Below are positions 16,512-25,109 of a DNA stretch of 64,000 bases, piece after piece. The stretch covers positions 1 to 64,000 of the forward strand of contig JAFSLV010000019.1 in assembly GCA_017448245.1 (NCBI GenBank), in the 5' to 3' direction. Under the pieces are notes generated by a model that had not been told where the DNA came from, did no database searches, and saw only the letters and a list, made by a program, of their open reading frames with translations. The position numbers were made by a program, and so were the translations under genes. Each line of letters starts with the position of its first letter. Within the stretch, counting starts at the first letter, position 1. This DNA comes from Lachnospiraceae bacterium. GTDB taxonomy: Bacteria; Bacillota; Clostridia; Lachnospirales; Lachnospiraceae.

Positions 16512-17759
16512 ATGACGGATTTCAGGGACATGGGAGAGCGCGCGCAAAGGGCACGTACCTTTGCGGGCAAACTCGGACCGGAAGAAAAAAACAAGGCGCT
16601 TTTGCAGGTGGCCTCGGCACTCACCGGACGCGCGGAGGAGATACTTAAAGAAAACGAAAAGGATCTTGCAGCGGGCAGGGCAAACGGCATGCACGAGGGA
16701 CTCCTCGACCGGTTGCAGCTGAACGGCAAAAGGATCGAAGCGATGGCGGAGGGCATCCGTCAGGTGGCCGCACTCGAAGACCCGGTGGGAGAGATCCTCG
16801 ACACCTTTACGAGACCGAACGGCCTCCTCATCCGCAAGGTACGCGTGCCGTTAGGTGTCATCGGCATCATCTACGAGTCGAGACCCAATGTGACGGCGGA
16901 TGCGTTTTCCCTTTGCTTTAAGGCGGGCAATGCCACCATATTAAAGGGAGGAAGCGACGCGATCCGTTCCAATCTCGCGATTACCGCCATCATCCGCGAA
17001 GCGCTCGCCAGTGCGGGTTTAAGTCCCGACTGTGTGCAGATCATAGAGGATACGGACCGCGCGGTCACGACACAGTTCATGAAGCAGAAGGCGTATGTCG
17101 ATGTGCTGATTCCCAGAGGCAGCGCCTCGCTCATCCGCTCCGTTGTCGAAAACGCACAGATCCCGGTGATCGAAACGGGCACGGGCAACTGTCATATCTA
17201 TGTCGACAGGGAGGCCGACATCGATGAGGCGCTGCCGATCATCGTCAATGCCAAGACCCAGCGCATCGGCGTATGCAATGCGTGCGAATCGCTTGTCGTG
17301 CATGAGGAGATCGCAAAAGCCTTTTATCCCCGATTCCGTGAGGCAATGGAACAGGCACACGTCGAGATCCGCGCGGACAAAAAGGCGCTCCCTTATCTTC
17401 CCGGGGCAAAGGAGGCGACCGAAGAGGACTATCGGACGGAATATCTCGATTACATACTCTCCGTCAAAACCGTACAGAGTCTCGACGAAGCCATCGCGCA
17501 TATCAACCGCTGCAATACAAAGCACTCCGATGCGATCCTCACGCGCGACAAGAAAAGCGCAGACAGATTTCTCAGGGAAGTCGATGCGGCCTGTGTCTAT
17601 GTCAATGCGTCGACGAGATTTACGGACGGCTTTGAATTCGGCTTTGGCGCGGAGATCGGGATCAGTACGCAGATGCTGCACGCAAGAGGACCGATGGGAC
17701 TAAAGGAACTGACAAGTTACAAGTATCAGATCGAAGGAACGGGGCAGATCAGACGCTAA
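16512..17759 (+). CDS. proA: Gamma-glutamyl phosphate reductase
   Basis: ProA (415 residues, normal length) reduces gamma-glutamyl phosphate to glutamate semialdehyde with NADPH in proline synthesis. The aldehyde dehydrogenase-type fold shows GVIGIIYESRPNVTADA in the cofactor domain and the catalytic Cys in RIGVCNACESL. The C-terminal DGFEFGFGAEIGIST is characteristic. The ribosome binding site is ggggtga. The partner kinase proB is not in the window. It is followed after one base by the class II aldolase gene, so the two are probably co-transcribed. Confidence 0.97.
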   Translation: MTDFRDMGERAQRARTFAGKLGPEEKNKALLQVASALTGRAEEILKENEKDLAAGRANGMHEGLLDRLQLNGKRIEAMAEGIRQVAALEDPVGEILDTFTRPNGLLIRKVRVPLGVIGIIYESRPNVTADAFSLCFKAGNATILKGGSDAIRSNLAITAIIREALASAGLSPDCVQIIEDTDRAVTTQFMKQKAYVDVLIPRGSASLIRSVVENAQIPVIETGTGNCHIYVDREADIDEALPIIVNAKTQRIGVCNACESLVVHEEIAKAFYPRFREAMEQAHVEIRADKKALPYLPGAKEATEEDYRTEYLDYILSVKTVQSLDEAIAHINRCNTKHSDAILTRDKKSADRFLREVDAACVYVNASTRFTDGFEFGFGAEIGISTQMLHARGPMGLKELTSYKYQIEGTGQIRR

Positions 17760-17760
17760 G

Positions 17761-18945
17761 ATGGCAATCAGAAAACGCAAAAGAGAAAAGGAAGCCGCAC
17801 AGGAAGGCCAAAAGGAGGCCTCCTCCGCCAAAAAACTCGACGCCGAAACGCTCAGGGAGCAGAAGATGGCGGTCATCCGCGTTGCCCACATGCTGGTGGA
17901 GCGCGGGCTCATGATCCATACCTTCGGCAACGTGTCGAGACGCTCCGACCGGGATCACTTTGTCGTGACGCCGAGCGGTGTCCGGTACGAGGATCTGTCG
18001 GTGGACAAGATCGTGCGCGTCAATATCCGCTCGCTTTCTTATAAAGGAAGTGTTCTGCCGTCAAGCGAAGCGGCCATGCATGCTGCGGTCTACCAGGTCC
18101 GGGAGGACGCGGGATTTATCATCCATACACACCAGCCCTACGCGTCCTGCGCAAGCGCCCTCGGGGAGGAAGAGATCTATCTGCCGCACACGGAAATCGA
18201 GGCGATGGAAAAGATTACGAGACTTCCGATCGCGTCTTACGCGGCGCCCGGTTCCGCCAATCTGGCCACCAATGTTACCGATACGATCGCGCGCTTTCCC
18301 GACTGTTACGGGCTGCTCATCGAAAACCACGGCGTGCTGTGCTGGGGCAGAAACGAGAGACAGGCAAGGGCCAGGGCCGAGTCCATCGAGATCTTATGCT
18401 ATACGTATCTGGCGGAATACTGCAATACACTGCTGCAGTACGGGATTACCGAACGCTTTTCGAGTGTGCGGAATAACGGGGAGATTACGTTTGCCGATCC
18501 CTCGACGCCGGAAAGGGTGCGCCGCATCCATCGTGCCATTTACGCAAAAAGACCGGACATCCGTGAGATCCTGCATACGGACGGCGAGCCGGAGCATATC
18601 GTTTCGGCGCGGTATACGGAGCTGAAGCCCCTCTTTGACGACTTTGCACAGATCGTGGGGACCAGGGTGCCGATCCCCGGAAACGACAGGGAGGCCAATA
18701 CCGGCGTGATTGCGGTCAAAGAACATGTCAATGCGGTGATGACGCCGGGCGACGGGGCTTTCTGCATGGGAAGAACGAGACAGGAGGCGGAGGCCTGCGC
18801 AAGAATCCTCAATAAAAACTGTATCGCGAGGATCGCACTGACGAGATGCGACAAGGACGGCGCACTGCCGTATCTGCACTGTGTCAGAATGAACCGGGAC
18901 TACCGGAAGCGGTATTCGCAAATTGCGGCGCAGTATGCGGATTGA
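17761..18945 (+). CDS. Class II aldolase/adducin-like protein with a second, metal-less domain
   Basis: The 394-residue protein has a Lys/Glu-rich N-terminal tail (1-35) and two class II aldolase/adducin-type domains. The first (about 36-230) has the zinc ligands in IIHTHQPY and LLIENHGVL and the catalytic-type Glu in PSSEAAMHAAVY. The second (about 250-375) keeps the fold signature but lacks the HTH motif (EILHTDGEP) and reads MTPGDGAFCMG where the third His is expected, so it probably binds no metal. Substrates may be sugar phosphates such as fuculose or ribulose phosphate. The specific reaction cannot be assigned. It overlaps the convergent EAL gene by 62 bases. Confidence 0.8.
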   Translation: MAIRKRKREKEAAQEGQKEASSAKKLDAETLREQKMAVIRVAHMLVERGLMIHTFGNVSRRSDRDHFVVTPSGVRYEDLSVDKIVRVNIRSLSYKGSVLPSSEAAMHAAVYQVREDAGFIIHTHQPYASCASALGEEEIYLPHTEIEAMEKITRLPIASYAAPGSANLATNVTDTIARFPDCYGLLIENHGVLCWGRNERQARARAESIEILCYTYLAEYCNTLLQYGITERFSSVRNNGEITFADPSTPERVRRIHRAIYAKRPDIREILHTDGEPEHIVSARYTELKPLFDDFAQIVGTRVPIPGNDREANTGVIAVKEHVNAVMTPGDGAFCMGRTRQEAEACARILNKNCIARIALTRCDKDGALPYLHCVRMNRDYRKRYSQIAAQYAD

Positions 18946-21241
18946 GCTTCTTTTGCGCGTGCGCCGGATAATAGATTTGTTCAAATTCCCGAACGGGAAT
19001 CGGTCTTGAAAAAAGAAATCCCTGAAAACAATTACATCCGAGACTGCCGAGATAGTCGAGCTGCGCCTGGTTTTCCACGCCCTCGGTGATGACGGGCATG
19101 TGCAGTTCGTGGGACATGGTGACGATGTTTCTGAGAATCGTGCGTGCGCGGGACTTGTTTTCCGTTTCCCTTAAAAATTCCATGTCGATCTTTAAGGCAT
19201 CGACCTGCAGATCCTTGAGCATGGAAAGAGAAGAGTAGCCCGATCCGAAATCGTCGATCTCCACGCGGAAGCCGTAGTCCCTGAGCCTCTTTACGAGTGC
19301 GTGCTGTACCTGGAAATCATTCATCAGGGCGCTCTCGATGATCTCGAGATGGAGCCTGGACGGATCCACGCCGTATCTGGTAACGAGATCCGTGAAGGAT
19401 GCAAAGATATCGATGTAGTAGAAATCGCGCGGAGAGATATTGACGGACAGATAAAGATCCTCCATGTCCGTGCCCTGCCAGGCGCGCAGCTGTTTGCAGG
19501 CCATCTCCCAGACCGCGAGGTCGAGCTGGTAGATCAGTCCCGCATCCTCGAGCACGGAGATAAAGCGGCCCGGCATGATGACGCCCTGCTCCGTATGGAT
19601 CCAGCGCACCAGCGCCTCCGCCCCCTGTACGATTCCCTGCCGGTCGACCTGCGGCTGCAGATAGATCCGGAGTGCGCCGTTTAAGATGGACTCCTCGAGT
19701 TCGTCGATGATCCGGCGCTCCCTGCGCGACCGCTGCATCATCTGCGGGGAATAGTAGACGATACGGCTCGAACTCTCGTCTCTCAGCGAAGTGATCGCGA
19801 CCTTGGCGCGGTCGTACATGCTCGGGATGCTCATCGTCAGATCGTCGATCGCGTAGACACCGATCTGGATACGCAGGCGGTAGGAGGAGGACCGGATGAG
19901 GGAGGCCACCTCGTCCATGCCGCGTTTAAAGTCTTCTTCATGAAAATCGGAACGGCGGATCAGCACGACAAACTGGTCGGCACCCACACGGCCGCAGACC
20001 GTATTTGCGGAGCACTGTTCCTGCAAAAGATCCGCAATCCGCACGAGGATCTCGTCGCCCTTTTCGAGTCCGAACAGATCGTTGACGAGCTTGAAATCGC
20101 GGATATTGCTCGAGAGCATAAAACGCGGCGTGTCGGGATCGTTTTTCAGCATTTCCTGGGCGTGCTCGATAAAGCCGTCCGTATTGTAGAGACCGGTCAG
20201 CGAATCGTGCGTGGCGCGTGTTTTCTCCCTGTCAAAGGCAATGGTTTCCTCGGTCTTGTCACGGATCGCAAAATAGTAGCCGATCCTGTGCCCGGTATCG
20301 TCTTCGATGATCTGATAGTCATAGCCGTACCAGCGCACGCCGTCCGGCGTCGTAAAGCGGTCCGTCCATTCGAGGCAGTCCTTTTCGTCGAGCTCCCGGT
20401 CGCGGTACATCGCACCGAGAATCTGTTCCAGATGCGGATCGTGTATTTTGAGGCACATCAGGCGGTAGGCTTCGGGATTGGCGTACACCATGCGCATATT
20501 CTCGTCAAAGCATACGAGGGCATTCTGCACCGAGGAGGAGGCATAGGTGAGCAGGCGCAGGATGATGTCTCTCGGAATATAGGAGCCCACGAAATAGCTC
20601 AGCATCAGCTGCATGATGATATACGTGAAGAGATTGAGATCGAGCGGCAGTCCGAACAGCATAAAGAAGGCATCGATGAGCAGCATGGACACAAAGATCC
20701 CCAAAAGGATGACGTAGCGTCTGCGGTAGATGCCCTTTAAGTGGATCATGTTATAGACAAGGATCCCCGCCACCAGGACGGAGAGTATGTAGGCAAAGAG
20801 CATGTGGGCGGCATAAAACGGCGTATTTGTATTGTAATAATGGTAGGAGAGACCGTCGATGAAGGTTTCTTCGTATACGGTGAAGGCATGCCGCGTATAG
20901 GTATTGATCAGGAAAGAAGCGGTGTTGGCGATCGTCAGCACAAAGATCACCATGCGCATGGGCCGGGTGATGATGCGGGAACCGGAATACTGTGTGATAA
21001 ACCGGAGGAAAAAGGCAACCATCCAGACATAGCAGGCACAGTAAATGCCGTGACCGAAGAGGATGAGCGTCTCCGATGTCGCATAGACCCCGGTCACATA
21101 GCTGACGACCATGACGAGCGTCACGATCGTGAGATGCCACAGGAGGCGCAGATTATGATTCTTTTTTTTCAGTCCGAGTGCGGAGACCACGGTAAGGGCC
21201 ACCGTCATGCCGGTCAGAAGGAGAACATACCAGAATTTCAT
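18884..21241 (-). CDS. Membrane PAS-GGDEF-EAL protein, probable c-di-GMP phosphodiesterase
   Basis: The 785-residue protein starts with about seven membrane helices (residues 1-230, like the 7TM sensor of some histidine kinases). A PAS domain (about 240-345), a degenerate GGDEF domain (about 350-500, GADQF in place of GGDEF) and an EAL domain (about 520-770) follow. The EAL active site looks complete: AEALVRW, VNISP, LEIIES, IDDFGSGYSS (Asp663-Asp664), ALKID and TEGVE. It should therefore hydrolyse c-di-GMP in response to a membrane or PAS signal, with the GGDEF domain as a regulatory GTP site. It is 12 bases downstream of a second EAL gene and shares its promoter. Confidence 0.92.
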   Translation of the reverse strand: MKFWYVLLLTGMTVALTVVSALGLKKKNHNLRLLWHLTIVTLVMVVSYVTGVYATSETLILFGHGIYCACYVWMVAFFLRFITQYSGSRIITRPMRMVIFVLTIANTASFLINTYTRHAFTVYEETFIDGLSYHYYNTNTPFYAAHMLFAYILSVLVAGILVYNMIHLKGIYRRRYVILLGIFVSMLLIDAFFMLFGLPLDLNLFTYIIMQLMLSYFVGSYIPRDIILRLLTYASSSVQNALVCFDENMRMVYANPEAYRLMCLKIHDPHLEQILGAMYRDRELDEKDCLEWTDRFTTPDGVRWYGYDYQIIEDDTGHRIGYYFAIRDKTEETIAFDREKTRATHDSLTGLYNTDGFIEHAQEMLKNDPDTPRFMLSSNIRDFKLVNDLFGLEKGDEILVRIADLLQEQCSANTVCGRVGADQFVVLIRRSDFHEEDFKRGMDEVASLIRSSSYRLRIQIGVYAIDDLTMSIPSMYDRAKVAITSLRDESSSRIVYYSPQMMQRSRRERRIIDELEESILNGALRIYLQPQVDRQGIVQGAEALVRWIHTEQGVIMPGRFISVLEDAGLIYQLDLAVWEMACKQLRAWQGTDMEDLYLSVNISPRDFYYIDIFASFTDLVTRYGVDPSRLHLEIIESALMNDFQVQHALVKRLRDYGFRVEIDDFGSGYSSLSMLKDLQVDALKIDMEFLRETENKSRARTILRNIVTMSHELHMPVITEGVENQAQLDYLGSLGCNCFQGFLFSRPIPVREFEQIYYPAHAQKKLNPHTAPQFANTASGSPGSF

Positions 21242-21253
21242 ATACGCAAATCG

Positions 21254-22531
21254 TCAGTCCCTGAAGTATTTGTCCTCGAAGTCCAGTACCGTCATCGGCT
21301 TGTCGAAATAGTAGCCCTGGAAGGCGTCCACCCCCTGCTCCATCAGATGATCGAGCTGTGCGGGCGTTTCGATGCCTTCCGCGACGACAATCATGTCGAG
21401 CTGCTTGCACATGCGGATCACGGCTTCGAGAAGGATACGGCTGCGGCGCCTTTCGTCGCTCTCGCGCACCAGCTCCGTGTCGATCTTGATCGCATCGATC
21501 GAAACGTCTTTTAAGAGTTTCAGGGAAGAGGAACCGGAGCCGAACTTGTCGATCGCCACCATAAAGCCCTGGGCCTTAAGACGGTCGATCATGTGGCGGT
21601 TGGCGCCGATGACAAAGGCATCCTCCGTGATCTCCAGGCGCAGCCTCGAGGGATCGATGCGGTACTGCTGTACCAGATCCGTAAAAATGGTATAGATATC
21701 GAGATAATAAAAGTCCTTTTGCGAGATATTGACCGTGATAAAGAGATCGTTGTGCGCGGTGCCCTTCCAGGCCTCGAGCTGCGAAGCCGCAAGCTCCCAT
21801 ACATAGCGGTCGATCAGATAGATGAGACCGGCGTCCTCGAGGATCCCGACGAAGCGTCCGGGCGGGATGATGCCGTCCTCCGGATGGTTCCAGCGTACGA
21901 GCGATTCCGCACCGACGAGTGTTCCCTGACGGTCGAGGAGCGGCTGCAGAAAGATCTGGAAATGCTCCTTGTCGAGCGCATCCTCCACCTCCCTTATGAC
22001 CTTGCGCTTGAGGCCCGCGTGGTCGGTCTGGGATTCGCTGTAATAGGCAAAGGTGTTGCCCTTTTCCTCCGCAATGTGATCGAGTGCGATGGAGGCACGG
22101 TTACAGATCGCAACGGCGGAGGCCGAAGGGTCCTTGATCTCGTAGATACCGACATGTAAAAAGATATGGTTGGGGGAGGAGGTCTCCTGGAATTCCTGCA
22201 GGATCTCCCTGATTTCCAGTTCGTTGAACCGGTCGCTTCTGACAAGCGCGGAAAACTCGTCGCGTTTGACGCGGCCGACCACGGTGGATTCGGACCTGTG
22301 CGTCATCAGCATCGTTGCCGTGCGATAGAGGATATCCTTTGCGATGTCGCGGCCGTACAGCTCGCTGATCAAAGGAAAGTCTTCGATGGCAAAGGAGAGC
22401 ATGTACCAGCGATCTGCGGATGTGCGCAATACCTGTTGCACTTTTTCGTAAAAATCCGCCTGTGAATAGAGTCCTTCGATGTTGTCCACCGGGTCGTCCG
22501 TGATTTTCGGGACCACTATGCTACCGCTCAT
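21254..22531 (-). CDS. Soluble GGDEF-EAL protein with a damaged EAL active site
   Basis: The 425-residue protein has no membrane segment. Its GGDEF domain (about 15-170) is degenerate (GRVKRDEF). Its EAL domain (about 180-420) keeps AESLVRW, VNISQKD, EITED, IKID and AEGIE, but the metal-binding Asp pair is Asp-Lys (IDKFGSGSSS, D328-K329). Loss of the second Asp is expected to weaken or abolish phosphodiesterase activity. It is more likely a c-di-GMP-binding or regulatory partner of the intact paralogue encoded just downstream. The spacing of 12 bases indicates one operon. Confidence 0.88.
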   Translation of the reverse strand: MSGSIVVPKITDDPVDNIEGLYSQADFYEKVQQVLRTSADRWYMLSFAIEDFPLISELYGRDIAKDILYRTATMLMTHRSESTVVGRVKRDEFSALVRSDRFNELEIREILQEFQETSSPNHIFLHVGIYEIKDPSASAVAICNRASIALDHIAEEKGNTFAYYSESQTDHAGLKRKVIREVEDALDKEHFQIFLQPLLDRQGTLVGAESLVRWNHPEDGIIPPGRFVGILEDAGLIYLIDRYVWELAASQLEAWKGTAHNDLFITVNISQKDFYYLDIYTIFTDLVQQYRIDPSRLRLEITEDAFVIGANRHMIDRLKAQGFMVAIDKFGSGSSSLKLLKDVSIDAIKIDTELVRESDERRRSRILLEAVIRMCKQLDMIVVAEGIETPAQLDHLMEQGVDAFQGYYFDKPMTVLDFEDKYFRD

Positions 22532-22572
22532 AGAATCCGTTCCTCCTTAGGGCAAGACTGACTCATATATGT

Positions 22573-22616
22573 ATATCGGACGAAAATATTATACGCTTTA
22601 TGACGCGTCGGGTCAA
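22573..22616 (-). promoter_or_regulatory. Overlapping sigma-A and sigma-28-like promoters of the EAL operon
   Basis: On the minus strand TTGACC (22616-22611), a 17-base spacer and TATAAT (22593-22588) form a sigma-A promoter. In the same stretch TAAA (22600-22597) and CCGATAT (22579-22573) form a sigma-28-like pair, with 17 bases between, one more than at cheV. This could tie c-di-GMP turnover to the motility regulon. Confidence 0.6.
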
Positions 22617-22688
22617 TTTTTTTTCGTTCTAAAATGTTCTGTATTTCGTCTGAAAACTGCACAAAACATGGAATCTGTGCAAAGGATG

Positions 22689-22743
22689 TGCTATAGTAGA
22701 TGCAAAGAAAAGGATGTATCGGGCGCGGGAATCGTGGTATACT
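22689..22743 (+). promoter_or_regulatory. Two extended -10 elements before the lactonase gene
   Basis: TGCTATAGT (22689-22697) and TGGTATACT (22735-22743) are both extended -10 motifs. The second is 24 bases before the ATG and would leave a very short leader. No convincing -35 boxes are visible. Confidence 0.45.
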
Positions 22744-22767
22744 GTGCATACCGGAGGAAATGATTCT

Positions 22768-23904
22768 ATGGCAGGAGCAAAGAGCGGAGAAAAGACAAAG
22801 ACGGCGGCAAAGACAACCGCAAAGACAGTTGCGAAGAAAGCGCCGGCGGCAAAGGATGCGACTTATGTCGCCTATGTATCGAGTTATACCCGGGGCACCG
22901 GTGACAAGTACGGCATCCGGGTCTATGATGTCGACATGGACAAGGGGCGGATGACGGAAAAGGAAAAGGTGCATATCACCAATTCCTCTTATATCACGCA
23001 GTCCCGCAGCGGGAAATATCTCTATTCCATTACGGACCGGGGTGTCGAGGCGTACCGCATTGAAAAGGGCGGACATCTGCAGCAGCTCGACGAAACGTCG
23101 ATCAACGGGATGCGCGGCTGCTATCTTTCGACGGATTTTGAGGACAGACTCCTCTTTGTTGCCGGCTATCATGACGGGAAGCTGACGGTTCTTCGGCTCA
23201 ATGAGGACGGGACCTTCGGCAGGATCACGGACGAGATCTATCACAAGGGACTGGGGCTCGGATCGGGACGCGCCAACATGCCGCATGTCGAATGTGCCAA
23301 GCTCACGAGGGACAACAAATACGTCTGTGCCTGCGATTCGGGAATGGACCGCACGATCGTCTACCGGATCCAGCACGCAACGGGCAAGCTCACCCAGGCG
23401 GATATCATCCATGCGGAGCCGGGAAGCGCCCCGCGTCACATCAAGTTTTCGAAGGACGGACGTTTTATGTATATCGTCTGCGAGCAGAAGGCGCAGATCG
23501 ATGTCTATTCCTATGAGGAACAAAACGGGGAGCCGGTGTTTGAACGTCTCTACCAGATTCCTACGGGGGATGAGGACGATCCGGTCGGCACGGCGGCAAG
23601 CGCGCTCAATTTTTCCCATGATTTCCGTTACATGATCAGCTCCGACATGACGACCAACGAGGTGGTGGTCTTCAAGGCCGATCCGAAGAACGGCAATCTC
23701 TCAAGGATTCTGAGTCTTCCGATCGCCGGCACCTACCCGAAGGACGCCATCCTGTTTCCGGACAACCGCCATCTGGTATCCCTCAATCATGAGTCGGATT
23801 CCATGACGTTTTTTAAATTCAGCGAAGAGAACAGGACGCTCATCATGAACGGGAAGGAGCTCAGCGTCGCAAGACCCAACTGCATCGTCTTTCACCGTCT
23901 GTAA
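22768..23904 (+). CDS. Beta-propeller lactonase (6-phosphogluconolactonase-like)
   Basis: The 378-residue protein belongs to the seven-bladed propeller lactonase family (YbhE-type 6-phosphogluconolactonase). Blade repeats are visible as AYVSSYTRG, GKYLYSITDR, NKYVCACDSG, APRHIKFSKDGRFMYIVCE, ALNFSHDFRYMISSD and YPKDAILFPDNRHLVSLNHESDSM. The first 30 residues are a Lys/Ala/Thr-rich tail not needed by the fold. The likely role is hydrolysis of a sugar lactone. Members of this fold have other functions, so the reaction is not certain. GGAGG stands 10 bases before the ATG. Its 3' end overlaps aroC by 13 bases. Confidence 0.78.
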   Translation: MAGAKSGEKTKTAAKTTAKTVAKKAPAAKDATYVAYVSSYTRGTGDKYGIRVYDVDMDKGRMTEKEKVHITNSSYITQSRSGKYLYSITDRGVEAYRIEKGGHLQQLDETSINGMRGCYLSTDFEDRLLFVAGYHDGKLTVLRLNEDGTFGRITDEIYHKGLGLGSGRANMPHVECAKLTRDNKYVCACDSGMDRTIVYRIQHATGKLTQADIIHAEPGSAPRHIKFSKDGRFMYIVCEQKAQIDVYSYEEQNGEPVFERLYQIPTGDEDDPVGTAASALNFSHDFRYMISSDMTTNEVVVFKADPKNGNLSRILSLPIAGTYPKDAILFPDNRHLVSLNHESDSMTFFKFSEENRTLIMNGKELSVARPNCIVFHRL

Positions 23905-24992
23905 TGCGCAAGCACCGCGTCTTTTTGTGCGGGCATGCCGCCAAGCAGGGCATCCGTCAGGACAAAGGCGCACATGCACTCGATGACCACCACGGCGCGC
24001 GGTACGATCACGGGATCGTGCCGCCCCTTTATGTGTAAGGACACCTCTTTTTTGTCTTTTGTCACGGTCTGTTGCCCGGAGGCAATCGAGGGCGTCGGCT
24101 TGATGTGTGCGCGCAGCACGATATCGGAGCCGTCGCTGATCCCGCCGAGGATCCCGCCCGCATGATTGCTTTTTTTGGTGACGGAGCCCATGGAGACAGC
24201 AAACGCGTCGTTGTGGGAAGAACCCTGCGCGGTCGCCGCGAGGATGCCGTCGCCGATCTCCACGGCCTTGACGGCGCCGATGCTCATCACGGCATGGGAG
24301 AGAAGGGCATCGAGCTTGTCAAAGACGGGATCGCCAAGCCCCGCGGGAACGCCGCGCATGATGCATTCCGCGACACCGCCCGCGGAGTCGCCCTTTGCCC
24401 GCAGGGCTTCGATACAGGCGACGGCCTTTTCGTCCGCTTCCCTGTCCGGCATGGCGGTACGGCTTTCGAGGATCGCGGCTCTCTCAAAACGCGCGGGGTC
24501 CGCTTCGATCTCCCCGATCGAGCGGGTATAGGCAAAGACATCGACGGAAAGCTCCTTCAGAAGCTGCATGCAGACGGCACCGCACAGAACACGGCCGATC
24601 GTTTCGCGGCCGCTGGCGCGTCCGCCGCCCCGGTAATCCCGGATGCCGTATTTGGCCTCATACGTATAGTCGGCATGTCCCGGCCGGTAGAGGTCTTTGA
24701 GCGCCTCATAATCTCCGGGGTGCGCATCCTGGTTATATACCAGCATGGCGATCGGTGTGCCCGTGGTGCGGCCCTCAAACACACCGGACAGAATCTCCGC
24801 ACGGTCACTCTCCCCGCGTGCGGTCGAAAGATAGTGTCCGCCCGGTTTTCTGCGCGCAAGATACGGGGCAAGATCCTCTTCGGAAAGAGGCACCCCCGCG
24901 GGAAACCCGTCGAGCACGGCGCCGAGCGCCCTGCCGTGGGATTCGCCGAATGTCGTCATGGTCAGTATGCGGCCGAAAGAATTGGAACCCAT
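23892..24992 (-). CDS. aroC: Chorismate synthase
   Basis: AroC (366 residues) converts EPSP to chorismate using reduced FMN, the last common step to aromatic amino acids. The three family signatures are clear: FGESHGRALGAVLDGFPAG at the N-terminus, RGGGRASGRETIGRV in the middle, and SDGSDIVLRAHIKPTPSI near the C-terminus. The start at 24992 follows CTTACGGAGG with correct spacing. The reading frame could extend to 25055, but that part has no family match. The gene is divergent from tgt. Confidence 0.97.
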   Translation of the reverse strand: MGSNSFGRILTMTTFGESHGRALGAVLDGFPAGVPLSEEDLAPYLARRKPGGHYLSTARGESDRAEILSGVFEGRTTGTPIAMLVYNQDAHPGDYEALKDLYRPGHADYTYEAKYGIRDYRGGGRASGRETIGRVLCGAVCMQLLKELSVDVFAYTRSIGEIEADPARFERAAILESRTAMPDREADEKAVACIEALRAKGDSAGGVAECIMRGVPAGLGDPVFDKLDALLSHAVMSIGAVKAVEIGDGILAATAQGSSHNDAFAVSMGSVTKKSNHAGGILGGISDGSDIVLRAHIKPTPSIASGQQTVTKDKKEVSLHIKGRHDPVIVPRAVVVIECMCAFVLTDALLGGMPAQKDAVLAHYRR

Positions 24993-25028
24993 GCGTACAC
25001 CTCCGTAAGGCTGTTGAACCCTGTATCT

Positions 25029-25037
25029 ATCATAGCA
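25029..25037 (-). promoter_or_regulatory. Extended -10 promoter of aroC
   Basis: On the minus strand TGCTATGAT is an extended -10 element 37 bases before the aroC start. The -35 region is poor. It lies inside the spacer region shared with the divergent tgt promoter. Confidence 0.5.
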
Positions 25038-25039
25038 CA

Positions 25040-25068
25040 TTGAAGAATACCGCACGAGTGATTATAAT
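25040..25068 (+). promoter_or_regulatory. Sigma-A promoter of tgt
   Basis: TTGAAG (25040-25045), a 17-base spacer and a perfect TATAAT (25063-25068) stand 42 bases before the tgt ATG. Confidence 0.8.
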
Positions 25069-25109
25069 GAGGGCGGTGACGGACGACGGAAAAAAAGAAG
25101 GAATGAGAC

